From assembly GCA_963730165.1 (NCBI GenBank), contig CAVSQS010000002.1, forward strand, positions 434,001 to 498,000: a stretch of DNA of 64,000 nt, written 5' to 3'. Position numbers and translations under genes: made by a program. Source of the stretch: DASSQJ01 sp963730165 (lineage in GTDB: Bacteria; Actinomycetota; Actinomycetes; Actinomycetales; Dermatophilaceae). Shown piece by piece: positions 53,528 to 62,070 of this stretch. Under the pieces are notes generated by a model. The model was not told the DNA's origin, searched no databases, and saw nothing but the letters and a program-made list of their open reading frames with translations. Within the stretch, counting starts at the first letter, position 1. Every line of letters begins with the position of its first letter.

Positions 53528-55060
53528 TCACTCGCCCCCGGCGAGCGCGCGCCGGACGACCTTGCCGTTGCGGGTGCGCGGAAGGCGGGCCACGACGCGG
53601 ACTTCACGAGGGCACTTGTAGCGGGCGAGGTGTTCCCGCGCGTGGGCGATCACCGCATCGGCGTCCAGGGCCGGCCCGTCCCCCGCCGGCACGACGAAGG
53701 CGGTGATGACGCGCACCCCCTCCCGCACCTCCACCTCGGTGACGGCGACGTCGGCCACCGCGGGGTGCCGGACGAGGATCCGCTCGACCTCGAGGGGCGA
53801 GACGCGATAGCCCATCGACGTCATCACGTCGTCGACCCGGCCGTGGTGGTGGACGTAGCCGTCGTCGTCGAGGTGCACGAGGTCTCCGCTGACGAACCAC
53901 TCGCCCCGCCAGGCCACGGCCTCCTCGGCGGGGCGCTCCCAGTAACCGAGCATGAGCCCGGGGTCGGAGCGGTGGACGGCGAGGAGTCCGTGCTCGCCGG
54001 CCGGGAGCGGCTGCACCGAGCCCTCGACCGGCAGCACGGCGACCCGGCGACCCGGCTGCGGGCGCCCCGGGCTGCCGGGGCGGACCGGTGTCCCCGGGCC
54101 GCTGGAGACGAAGGTGGAGACCTCGCTCATTCCGAGGGCTTCGTAGAGCTCGAGCCCGGTCGCCGCGCGCCAGTCCTCGAGGAGCGCCGGGGTCAGCGCC
54201 TCCCCGGCCGTGACCCCGTGGCGCAGGGTGCGCAGCGCAGCGCGCAGGTCTCCGGGCCGGGTCGCCGCCAGGAGCTGGCGGTAGACGCCGGGGACCGCGG
54301 CGAAGACCGTGGCACCCGTCGCCGCGACGACACCGGGCCACGCGGCCGCGACGCGGTGGCCGCTGTGGACGACGGCCGTGGCACCGACCGCCCACGGATC
54401 GGTGAGGCCGACGCCGAGGGTGTAGGTCCACGTGAAGGAGCCGGCGTGGAGGACGACGTCCTGCGGCCCGATCCCGAGCCAGGAGCGGTGCATGGGCCGC
54501 CGTCCCCACGCCGAACGGTGGGCGTGCACGACTCCCTTGGGCTCGCCGGTGGTGCCCGAGGTGTAGACGAGGAAGGCCGGGTCGTCGGCGGCGGTCGCCG
54601 CGTAGACCACCCGCTCCGGGCCCGCCCGCCAAGCCGCCAGGTCCTCGGGCCCGACCGTCGGCAGCGGCGTCTCGACCGAGAGCGCCGGAGCGACCGCGAG
54701 CGCCGCGGCCCGGCAGTCCGCGGTGACGAACGCGACCTCCTCGGCGGTCAGCTGGTCGGAGGTCGGGACCGGCACCACGCCGGCGGCGAGTGCGCCGAAG
54801 AAGGTGAGGGCGAAGTCGCTGGTGTCGCCGAGCCGGAGCACGAGCCGGTCGCCGGCGACGAGCCCGCGACGGAGCAGGCCCGCGGCGACCGCCCGCACCG
54901 CGTCGTCGAGGTGGGCGTAGGTCCAGCGCTCGGCACCGGATGCCGGGTGCTCCAGGTCGTGGGTGACGACGAGCGCCAACCGGTCGGGGTCGCGGTGGGC
55001 GGCCGGGCCGAGGCAGAAGCGGGCCATGTTGAACGGCCCGGGAGGCGGTGGGCCGGTCAC
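53528..55060 (-). CDS. AMP-forming acyl-CoA ligase
   Basis: 510-residue ANL-superfamily enzyme that adenylates a carboxylic acid and transfers it to CoA. Visible: FLVYTSGTTGEPKGVVHAH (phosphate loop), LYEALGMSE (A5), EWFVSGDLVHLDDDGYVHHHGRVDDV (A7-A8) and TRNGKVVRRAL with the catalytic lysine. The benzoate/short-chain branch looks closest, but substrate is not certain. GTG at 55060 overlaps the DUF2332 stop; ATG at 55027 is an alternative. Last gene of a tight three-gene operon. Confidence 0.88.
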   Translation of the reverse strand: MTGPPPPGPFNMARFCLGPAAHRDPDRLALVVTHDLEHPASGAERWTYAHLDDAVRAVAAGLLRRGLVAGDRLVLRLGDTSDFALTFFGALAAGVVPVPTSDQLTAEEVAFVTADCRAAALAVAPALSVETPLPTVGPEDLAAWRAGPERVVYAATAADDPAFLVYTSGTTGEPKGVVHAHRSAWGRRPMHRSWLGIGPQDVVLHAGSFTWTYTLGVGLTDPWAVGATAVVHSGHRVAAAWPGVVAATGATVFAAVPGVYRQLLAATRPGDLRAALRTLRHGVTAGEALTPALLEDWRAATGLELYEALGMSEVSTFVSSGPGTPVRPGSPGRPQPGRRVAVLPVEGSVQPLPAGEHGLLAVHRSDPGLMLGYWERPAEEAVAWRGEWFVSGDLVHLDDDGYVHHHGRVDDVMTSMGYRVSPLEVERILVRHPAVADVAVTEVEVREGVRVITAFVVPAGDGPALDADAVIAHAREHLARYKCPREVRVVARLPRTRNGKVVRRALAGGE

Positions 55061-56109
55061 CGGACCCACCGGACCGGCGGGCCGTGGTGGCCGCACGTGG
55101 CGATCACCTCGCCGTCGACCTCCACGACAGGCAGCACGTCGTCCCCGGCCGCGGGCACCGGCTCCGACCCGTCGGCGGGCCGGGGATGCTCCATGGCGAC
55201 ATGGGTCAGCGGCATCCGCGCACGCGCGCCGGCGACGGCCGCCTCGAGGGCGCGGGACTCCTCGGCGGGCCAGTACAGGCGCGTCGCCGAGTGCCAGACG
55301 ACGGTGAGCACACCCTCCGGCGGCGGGGTGGCGAGCCGGCCGGTGACCCAACGGGCACCGCGAGCCCGGTCGACGGTGACCGGGTGTTCCCGGGCGACCT
55401 CCAGCGCCGACGCCAGCCGTGCGTGGCGTTCGAGCATCCAGGGCCAGACGAAGGAGGTCAGGTACCGGGCGCCCTCCTCCGTGGAGGCGTCGACCGGCGC
55501 GACGTCGCAGCCGCGGCGTTCGACGACGACGAGGTCGGGGGGAGCCAGGCCGGGAGCGCCGCACCCCCGGAGCACGAACGGCGACGACGCGGGCCCGGCG
55601 GCCCAGTCGTCACCGAGGAGCCGGTAGCGGTCGACGAGGAGGCCGAGGCCGGCCGAGGCACCGGGTTCGAGCAGGCGGACCCGGGTGAGGCCCGTGCGCC
55701 GCACCGCCTCGGACAGCCCGACCAGGAGCGCCGCCGTCCGTCCGGGCTCATTGGTCTGAGGGGTCTCGTCGAGGGATCTGCGCAGCTCCTCGGCATGGGC
55801 GACGAGGACCGGGCGCACCACCGGCCAGGCGCCGCGGGGGTCCGCGTCACCTCCGAGGACTGGGTAGAAGGGCACGAGCTGCGGAGCCTCGCCACGCAGG
55901 ACGATCCGGAACAGCCCGGCGAGGAGGCGCAGCTGCGGGAACTGGCGGGCCGGCACGTCCTCCCAGCCGTCGAACAGCTCCCGGCTGATGCCGCCCTCCT
56001 CCCAGTCGCGCGCCATCGCCGCGAGCAGCACGCCGTAGAGGTGCTCCTCGCCCGCGAAGTGGGCACGGAGTCGGTCCGGGAACGGCGGGCCCGCGGTGGT
56101 CGCGCTCAC
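55057..56109 (-). CDS. DUF2332 protein
   Basis: 350-residue member of the DUF2332 family common in actinobacteria. Core: LVGLSEAVRRTGLTRVRLLEPGASAGLGLLVDRY, a segment resembling an S-adenosylmethionine-binding loop, and VLTVVWHSATRLYWPAEE. Enzymatic function unknown. Both ends overlap neighbours (GTGA at each), so it is translationally coupled to the proline-rich membrane protein and the acyl-CoA ligase. Confidence 0.88.
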   Translation of the reverse strand: MSATTAGPPFPDRLRAHFAGEEHLYGVLLAAMARDWEEGGISRELFDGWEDVPARQFPQLRLLAGLFRIVLRGEAPQLVPFYPVLGGDADPRGAWPVVRPVLVAHAEELRRSLDETPQTNEPGRTAALLVGLSEAVRRTGLTRVRLLEPGASAGLGLLVDRYRLLGDDWAAGPASSPFVLRGCGAPGLAPPDLVVVERRGCDVAPVDASTEEGARYLTSFVWPWMLERHARLASALEVAREHPVTVDRARGARWVTGRLATPPPEGVLTVVWHSATRLYWPAEESRALEAAVAGARARMPLTHVAMEHPRPADGSEPVPAAGDDVLPVVEVDGEVIATCGHHGPPVRWVR

Positions 56110-56498
56110 CGGGTCTTCGTCGGCTTCGGCGTGGGCGGCCCCTTGCCCTTGCGCGACGGGGTCGGGGACAGGGTCGGCGTCGACGTGCTCGGCGTCGAGG
56201 TGCTCGGCGTCGCCACCGGGACGGGCGCGGGTACGGCGGGTGGTGGCCGGACGGCGACGGTGGGACTCGACCCCGTCGGGACCGGGACGGCGACCTGCGG
56301 CGAGGTCGACACCACCGGGGTGGGCGCGGGAGCGACCTCGACGAGCTCGACGGTGGCGCGCGTGCCGCTCGGGCTCGTCACCGGCTCGCCCGCCGGCAGG
56401 CCGGCGAGGGCCCACACGAGCGCTGCCGGAGCGAGGAGGGCGAGGGCCGTCGCGAGGACGAGGGGAGCCCGTCGCCGCGGGGCACTGTGCCGTCCCAT
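56106..56498 (-). CDS. Proline/Thr-rich single-pass membrane protein, 130 aa
   Basis: Starts MGRHSAPRRR, a start seen in many actinobacterial membrane proteins, followed by one hydrophobic helix (APLVLATALALLAPAALVWAL) and an extracytoplasmic tail of Pro, Thr, Ser and Val ending TPSRKGKGPPTPKPTKTR. The tail could span the cell wall. No enzymatic domain. First gene of the operon with the DUF2332 protein and the acyl-CoA ligase. Confidence 0.7.
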   Translation of the reverse strand: MGRHSAPRRRAPLVLATALALLAPAALVWALAGLPAGEPVTSPSGTRATVELVEVAPAPTPVVSTSPQVAVPVPTGSSPTVAVRPPPAVPAPVPVATPSTSTPSTSTPTLSPTPSRKGKGPPTPKPTKTR

Positions 56499-56551
56499 CC
56501 CCTCACTGTCTCACGGTCGGACCACGCGGTCCGGCATGGGACCATGGCCCC

Positions 56552-58057
56552 GTGAGCGAGCAGCAGAAGCAGTCCGACAACCGTGGCCGGGTGACCACCG
56601 ACGAGCTCCGGACCTTCATCCGGGAGGACTGGGCGCCGCGCCGGCCGACCGTCACGGCCCCCTCGCCGGCCGCCGGGCCCGCCGCTGCCCGCCGAGCGGT
56701 GCTGAGCGCGGCCTACCCCAGGCAGCGGCTCGTCATCCCCGCCGGGGGCCTGAAGGTCCGCAGCAACGACACCGACTACGTCTTCCGGCCGCACACGGCC
56801 TTCGCCTACCTCACCGGGCTGGGCGCCGACCGCGAGCCCGACGCCGTGCTCGTCATGGAGCCGGTCGCGGACGCCGACGAGGCTCCGGCCGGCCACGAGG
56901 CCGTCCTCTACTTCCGCCCGCTGGCCGACCGCGACACCGACGAGTTCTTCTCCGACGCCCGGTACGGCGAGTTCTGGGTCGGCGCCCGGCCGACCATCGC
57001 CGACGTCGAGCTCGAGCTGGGCATCACCGCGCGTCATCTCGACGGCCTCGTCGACGCCGTCGCCAAGGACGCCGGCGAGGTCACGGTCCGGCTCGTGCGC
57101 GACGCCGACCTCGAGCTCACGGCGCGCCTGGACGCGGCCCGGGTCGAGAACGGCGCCGCCGCGGATTCGCTCGAGGAGGCCGACGACGTCCTGGCCCACG
57201 ACATCTCCCACCTGCGGATGACCAAGGACGACTTCGAGGTCGAGCAGATGCGCGCGGCCGTCGCCGCGACCGAACACGGCTTCGAGGCGATGATCGCCGC
57301 GATGCCCGAGGCGGTCGCCGAGGGTCGGGGCGAACGCTGGCTCGAGGGGGTCTTCGCCCTCCACGCCCGCCACCGGGGCAACGGGGTCGGGTACGACTCG
57401 ATCTGTGCCGCGGGGGACCACGCCAACACCCTGCACTGGATCAAGAACACCGGTGACGTGCGGCCGGGCGACCTCGTCCTCATCGACGCCGGCGTGGAGG
57501 TCGACAGCCTGTACACGGCCGACATCACCCGGACCCTGCCCGTCGACGGCACCTTCACCGACGCCCAGCGCGAGGTGTACGAGGCCGTGCTCGCGGCGCA
57601 GGAGGCCGGGATGGCCGCCGTGCGCCCGGGCAACACGTTCAGCGACATCCACGCCGCGGCGATCCGGGTGATCGCCGAGCACCTCCACGCCTGGGGCCTG
57701 CTTCCTGAGGGCGTCACCGTCGAGGACACCCTCGACAAGGAGCACGGCCAGTTCCATCGGCGCTGGATGGTGCACGGGACCTCACACCACCTGGGCCTCG
57801 ACGTCCACGACTGCGCGCTCGCCACCCGCGAGGAGTACCTGGACGCCGAGCTGCGACCCGGCATGGTGCTCACCGTGGAGCCCGGGCTGTACTTCAAGGC
57901 CGACGACCTCAAGGCCCCCGAGCGCTTCCGTGGCATCGGCGTGCGGATCGAGGACGACGTCCTCGTCACGTCGGACGGCTTCGAGAACCTCTCGGGGTCG
58001 ATGCCGCGCACCGCGGACGACGTCGAGGCGTGGATCGCCCGCGTCCGGTCGCGCTGA
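56552..58057 (+). CDS. pepP: Xaa-Pro aminopeptidase (aminopeptidase P)
   Basis: 501-residue creatinase-fold metallopeptidase that removes an N-terminal residue before proline. N-terminal AMP_N domain with FRPHTAFAYLTGLG; catalytic domain with the dinuclear metal ligands in LIDAGVEVDSLYTADITRT (two Asp), GTSHHLGLDVHD (His), VEPGLYF (Glu) and GIGVRIEDDV (Glu). GTG at 56552 preferred; the AMP_N domain is complete from there. Monocistronic by context. Confidence 0.93.
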   Translation: MSEQQKQSDNRGRVTTDELRTFIREDWAPRRPTVTAPSPAAGPAAARRAVLSAAYPRQRLVIPAGGLKVRSNDTDYVFRPHTAFAYLTGLGADREPDAVLVMEPVADADEAPAGHEAVLYFRPLADRDTDEFFSDARYGEFWVGARPTIADVELELGITARHLDGLVDAVAKDAGEVTVRLVRDADLELTARLDAARVENGAAADSLEEADDVLAHDISHLRMTKDDFEVEQMRAAVAATEHGFEAMIAAMPEAVAEGRGERWLEGVFALHARHRGNGVGYDSICAAGDHANTLHWIKNTGDVRPGDLVLIDAGVEVDSLYTADITRTLPVDGTFTDAQREVYEAVLAAQEAGMAAVRPGNTFSDIHAAAIRVIAEHLHAWGLLPEGVTVEDTLDKEHGQFHRRWMVHGTSHHLGLDVHDCALATREEYLDAELRPGMVLTVEPGLYFKADDLKAPERFRGIGVRIEDDVLVTSDGFENLSGSMPRTADDVEAWIARVRSR

Positions 58058-58112
58058 GCCCCCTCCCTCACGCAGCGGCCGGGCGGAAGGGTCCCTCGAG
58101 GAGGACGCCGTC

Positions 58113-58175
58113 GTGCACGACGCCGACGGCCGCCTCATGGTGCGGTCGCGCCGGCTTGCCCACTGGGCCGGCTGA
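58113..58175 (+). other. Possible 20-codon peptide or gene remnant
   Basis: GTG with GAGGAGGA 7 bases upstream opens a 20-codon frame (VHDADGRLMVRSRRLAHWAG). Codon use looks coding and its frame remains open upstream, so it could be a leftover C-terminus. No homology recognised. Confidence 0.2.
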
Positions 58176-58194
58176 CCCGCGCCCGCCGGGGCGG

Positions 58195-58938
58195 TCAGCG
58201 ACGGTCGAAGACGACCTCGACGGCCAGGGCGTGCTCGAGCCCGACCCGCTCGCCCGCGCCGCCGAGGATCATCTGCAACAGCGCGCGCGGCGTGGGGAAG
58301 TCGTCCGGCAGGGCGTCGTTGTACTGCGCGTGGGCCTCGAGGGACCGGACGGCGGCCTCGAAGTGCTCGCCCGAGACGTCGACGTAGTGCGTCGGGTGGG
58401 GCGACCCGGCGACGGCGAAGACCGTCACGCCTCCCCACGGCTCGAGGCCCTCGTCGGCGAGGTCCCGGTGCAGCCACCGGTTGCCGGCATCCGCCACGGC
58501 GTCGAGGGTCGCGAGGCCGACGGCCCGGTGGTCTGCCTGGTTGACCATGCCCGGGCCGAACAGCTCGTGCCAGTTCTGCCCGAGGACGAGCTCGGGCCGG
58601 TGCCGACGGATCGCGGCGGCGATCTCGCGCCGCAGCGGCACGCCGTACTCGACGGCGCCGTCCTGCCAGCCCGCGAACTCGACCGTGTCGACGCCGACCC
58701 GGCGCGCGCTCTCGCGCTCCTCCTGCTCACGGACCTCCGCCGCGCGCTCGGGCACCATGGTGTCGATCCCGGCCTCTCCCCGCGTCAGGAGGAAGTAGGC
58801 CGCGCGTGCCCCCTCACCGACCCACCGGTGAACCGCCGCAGCGGCGCCGTACTCGATGTCGTCGGGGTGCGCGACGACGCAGAGCACCGAGGAGAAGGTC
58901 CCGTCGAGCGGGCTCAGGCTGGGCTGGGAGTCGGCCAT
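58195..58938 (-). CDS. PIG-L-family deacetylase
   Basis: 247-residue LmbE-like zinc deacetylase. Zinc motif AHPDDIEYGAAAAVHRW near residue 23; later HRPELVLGQNWHE and NQADHRAVG supply other ligands. Relatives include MshB and Mca of mycothiol metabolism, but this one is shorter than both and lacks clear group marks, so a role on another N-acetyl sugar is equally likely. ATG 6 bases after TATCGT. Confidence 0.85.
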   Translation of the reverse strand: MADSQPSLSPLDGTFSSVLCVVAHPDDIEYGAAAAVHRWVGEGARAAYFLLTRGEAGIDTMVPERAAEVREQEERESARRVGVDTVEFAGWQDGAVEYGVPLRREIAAAIRRHRPELVLGQNWHELFGPGMVNQADHRAVGLATLDAVADAGNRWLHRDLADEGLEPWGGVTVFAVAGSPHPTHYVDVSGEHFEAAVRSLEAHAQYNDALPDDFPTPRALLQMILGGAGERVGLEHALAVEVVFDRR

Positions 58939-58944
58939 CCGCCG

Positions 58945-58950
58945 ACGATA
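58945..58950 (-). promoter_or_regulatory. -10 hexamer TATCGT of the PIG-L gene
   Basis: Six bases before the ATG. Confidence 0.5.
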
Positions 58951-59002
58951 GACCGTCCCCGTGACCGGCGCGACGGTCGGCGCCGGCGTCCGGCACCGAC
59001 GG

Positions 59003-59629
59003 CTACTGGGGCGGTTGCCAGGGGCCGGCCTGCGGCGGGGCCGGGGACGAGGGCGGCGCCGCGGAGGTGGGCGGCTGCTGGGCGGCCATTCGCGCGCGCT
59101 CCTCCTCCTGCGCGCGCCGCACCTCCTGCTGCGCCGCCTTCATCGGGTCCATCTGGGCCAGGAGCTCACGCCCGCGCTGGACGTGCTTGTGCTCGCAGAG
59201 GACCTCGTACTTCGCCGCGACGACCTGGCTCACCGAGGTGAAGTCGCGCTGGCCGCCGGTGAGCCGGTAGCCGAAGTACCCCCAGATGGCGCCGAAGACC
59301 GCGGCGAGCAGCACGGTCGAGAGCACGGTGACCATGCTGAACCCCTGCGGGTCGAAGATCGCGAAGATCGTGCCGACGAACAGGCCGAACCACATCCCCG
59401 AGAGCGCCCCGGCGCCCACGACCCGACGCTGCGTGAGCCGGCCGGTGACCCGCTCGAGCTGCTTGAGGTCGGTGCCGACGATGAGGACGTCCTGCACGGG
59501 GAACTCGTGGTCGGACAGGTAGTCGACCACCTGCTGGGCCTCCTCGTAGGAGTCGTGGACCCCGAGGGACATCGGGTAGTCCAGCGACAGGGCGGCGCGC
59601 AGGCCCGGGCGCATCGGCTGGCTGCTCAT
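59003..59629 (-). CDS. General stress protein 17M-like membrane protein
   Basis: 208-residue protein: N-terminal GSP17M/YflT domain (GVHDSYEEAQQVVDYLSDHEFPVQDVLIVG), two membrane helices (VGAGALSGMWFGLFVGTIFAIF and LLAAVFGAIWGYFGYRL), then a charged helix (KAAQQEVRRAQEEERARMA) and a Pro/Ala/Gln tail. Function unknown; the family is stress-associated. ATG at 59629. Confidence 0.85.
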   Translation of the reverse strand: MSSQPMRPGLRAALSLDYPMSLGVHDSYEEAQQVVDYLSDHEFPVQDVLIVGTDLKQLERVTGRLTQRRVVGAGALSGMWFGLFVGTIFAIFDPQGFSMVTVLSTVLLAAVFGAIWGYFGYRLTGGQRDFTSVSQVVAAKYEVLCEHKHVQRGRELLAQMDPMKAAQQEVRRAQEEERARMAAQQPPTSAAPPSSPAPPQAGPWQPPQ

Positions 59630-59707
59630 GACCCCATTTTCGCACTCGCGGCTGGATGTCCGCTGTGCGCCTCCTGTGGTGGGACGCGCCCCGCGGACGC
59701 GACCACC

Positions 59708-60904
59708 TCAGCGGGCCTTGTAGTCCTCGAGGAGACGGCGGCCGATGATCATCTTCTGGATCTCGGCCGTGCCCTCGCCGATGAGCAGCATCGGGGCCTC
59801 GCGGTAGAGCCTCTCGATCTCGTACTCCTTGGAGTAGCCGTAGCCACCGTGGATGCGGAAGGACTGCTCGACGACGTCGGCACAGTTCTCGGAGGCGAGG
59901 TACTTGGCCATGCCGGACTCGAGGTCGTTGCGCTGCCCGGAGTCCTTGAGCCGAGCCGCCTTGACCATCATCTGGTGGCTGGACTCCACCTTGGTCGCCA
60001 TGTCGGCGAGGCGGAAGAGGATGCCCTGGTGCTCGGCGATCTTCTTGCCGAACGCCTCGCGCTGCTGTGAGTAGGCGATGCCGAGCTCGAAGGCGCGCCG
60101 GGCGACGCCGCAGGCCCGGGCGGCGACGTTGACCCGGCCCACCTCGACGCCGTCCATCATCTGGTAGAAGCCCTTGCCGGGGACGCCCCCGAGGAGCTGG
60201 TCGGGCCCGGCGCGGTGGCCCTGCATGACGAGCTCGGTGGTGTCGACGCCCTTGTAGCCCATCTTGTCGATCTTGCCCGGCACCGTGATGCCCTGGGCCG
60301 TCTCGCCGAAGCCGGCCTCCTTCTCGACGAGGAAGGTCGACATGTTCTTGTAGGGGCTGTCGCTCTCGCCGAGGTCGGTGCGGACGAGCACGGCGACGAG
60401 GTTCGCCGAGCCCCCGTTGGTCAGCCACATCTTCTGGCCGTCGAGGACCCAGTCCGCACCGTCGAGCACGGCCTTGGAGCGGATGGCGGCGACGTCGGAG
60501 CCCATCCCCGGCTCGGACATGGAGAAGGCCCCGCGGACCTCGCCGGTGGCCATCCGCGGCAGGTAGCGCTGCTTCTGCTCGTCGGTGCCGTGCTGCAGGA
60601 TCATGTAGGCGACGATGAAGTGCGTGTTGATGATGCCGCTGACGCTCATCCAGCCCCTGGCGATCTCCTCGACGACGAGCGCGTACGTGAGCAGCGACTC
60701 GCCGAGGCCGCCGTACTCCTCGGGGATCATCAGCCCGAAGATCCCCATCTCCTTCATGCCCTCGACGATGTCGGTCGGGTACTCGTCCTTGTGCTCGAGC
60801 TCGGTGGCGACCGGGATGATCTGCTCGTCGACGAACTCACGGACGAGCTTGACGAGCTCGTGCTGCTCCTCGGTGAGACCGTCGGTGCTCTGGAGTCGGG
60901 ACAT
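59708..60904 (-). CDS. Acyl-CoA dehydrogenase
   Basis: 398-residue flavoprotein of the acyl-CoA dehydrogenase family, catalysing alpha,beta-desaturation of acyl-CoA with electrons to ETF. Signatures: GAFSMSEPGMGSDVAAIRSKA (FAD/substrate), WVLDGQKMWLTNGGSANL, RAFELGIAYSQQREAFGKKIAEHQG and EAPMLLIGEGTAEIQKMIIGR, where the glutamate of the EGT segment is the expected base. It could share the window's EtfBA. Full length; chain-length preference not readable. Confidence 0.94.
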   Translation of the reverse strand: MSRLQSTDGLTEEQHELVKLVREFVDEQIIPVATELEHKDEYPTDIVEGMKEMGIFGLMIPEEYGGLGESLLTYALVVEEIARGWMSVSGIINTHFIVAYMILQHGTDEQKQRYLPRMATGEVRGAFSMSEPGMGSDVAAIRSKAVLDGADWVLDGQKMWLTNGGSANLVAVLVRTDLGESDSPYKNMSTFLVEKEAGFGETAQGITVPGKIDKMGYKGVDTTELVMQGHRAGPDQLLGGVPGKGFYQMMDGVEVGRVNVAARACGVARRAFELGIAYSQQREAFGKKIAEHQGILFRLADMATKVESSHQMMVKAARLKDSGQRNDLESGMAKYLASENCADVVEQSFRIHGGYGYSKEYEIERLYREAPMLLIGEGTAEIQKMIIGRRLLEDYKAR

Positions 60905-61157
60905 GCGCGCATCGCCGCCTTCACGTGGGCCGGTGGGGGTTCAGGTGCCCAGTGTGCCGGGGCAGGGGTCGCCGAGGCACGTCGCCGGGATGTGAGTCCC
61001 CCCACCGTGTGACGCCGCCCACGCCGGCCGGCCGAAAAGCAGTGGCGTGGGCCGGGCGGGGACCGGCACGCTGGTGGCACGTCGCGCGGTGGATGCCGCG
61101 TGACACCGGCTGCCGGGCCTTCCGGCAGCGCCACCTGACCGCGTGGAGGAGGACCCG

Positions 61158-61286
61158 ATGTCGAGAACCGCCACGGGCCGCACCCGAGCCCAGATCCCCC
61201 ACCCCGCACAGGAGCACTCCGTTGGCACACCAGCCGTTCCACCTTCCGGAGAAGCAGGCAAGCTTCTCCGTCGACACCTCCCCTGA
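61158..61286 (+). CDS. Small upstream frame overlapping the RIO kinase start, 42 aa
   Basis: ATG with a very strong GGAGGAGGA ribosome site opens MSRTATGRTRAQIPHPAQEH and continues to a stop 62 bases past the RIO kinase TTG, in a different frame. It fills the 317-base gap between the acyl-CoA dehydrogenase and RIO kinase genes and may be a regulatory uORF or evidence of a frameshift in this allele. No homology recognised. Confidence 0.4.
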   Translation: MSRTATGRTRAQIPHPAQEHSVGTPAVPPSGEAGKLLRRHLP

Positions 61287-62064
61287 CGCGCCGCCCGAGG
61301 GCGAGCGCTGGTCCACGTGGGATCTCGCGACCCACGGACCCACCCCCCGGCCCCCGTGGGTCCTCACCGACCTCGGGGCCGTCGACGGCGACCTCGGCGT
61401 GCTCAAGACCGGCAAGGAGGCCGACGTCCACGTCGTCCGCCGCTGGGTCCCGGGCACCGACCGCGAGGTCACCATGGCCGCCAAGCGCTACCGCGCGGCC
61501 GACCACCGGCTCTTCCACCGCGACTCCGGCTACCTCGAGGGCCGCCGGGTCCGGAAGAGCCGCGAGAACCGTGCGATGGCGCGCCGCACGGAGTTCGGCA
61601 AGCAGCTGATCTCCGGGCAGTGGGCGGTGGCGGAGTTCGACGCCCTCGGGCGGTTCTGGGAGCTGGGCCTGCCCGTCCCCTACCCGGTCCAGCTCGACGG
61701 GTCCGAGATGCTCATGGAGCTCGTCGGCGACGAGCGGGGGGCCGCGCCGCGGCTGGTCTCGACCCGCCCGGGCCCCGGCCTCCTCGCCGACCTCTTCGAG
61801 CAGCTCCGCACCGCCATGCTCACGCTCGCGCACCACGGCTGGACCCACGGTGACCTCTCCCCGTACAACGTCCTCCTCGACGGAGAGCGCCTGGTCATCA
61901 TCGACTGGCCGCAGGTGGTCGACGTCATCGGGAACCCGAGTGGGTTCGAGTACCTCGAGCGGGACGCGACGACGATGGTGGCCTGGTTCCGCCGCAAGGG
62001 CCTGGACGTCGACCCGGGCGAGCTGCTCGGCGATCTGGTCGCGGAGGCGACGAGCCGCTTCTGA
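61222..62064 (+). CDS. RIO-type serine protein kinase
   Basis: 280-residue RIO1-family kinase. Motifs: LKTGKEADVHVVRRW (ATP loop), MAAKRYRAADHRLFHRD (catalytic lysine), HGWTHGDLSPYNVLLD (catalytic loop) and VIIDWPQVVDV (metal loop). Start chosen at TTG 61222 because AGGAG is 7 bases upstream and the following residues (AHQPFHLPEKQ) begin the protein; the frame upstream is open but looks noncoding. Bacterial RIO kinases have few known substrates. Confidence 0.88.
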   Translation: MAHQPFHLPEKQASFSVDTSPDAPPEGERWSTWDLATHGPTPRPPWVLTDLGAVDGDLGVLKTGKEADVHVVRRWVPGTDREVTMAAKRYRAADHRLFHRDSGYLEGRRVRKSRENRAMARRTEFGKQLISGQWAVAEFDALGRFWELGLPVPYPVQLDGSEMLMELVGDERGAAPRLVSTRPGPGLLADLFEQLRTAMLTLAHHGWTHGDLSPYNVLLDGERLVIIDWPQVVDVIGNPSGFEYLERDATTMVAWFRRKGLDVDPGELLGDLVAEATSRF

Positions 62065-62070
62065 CCGCCC

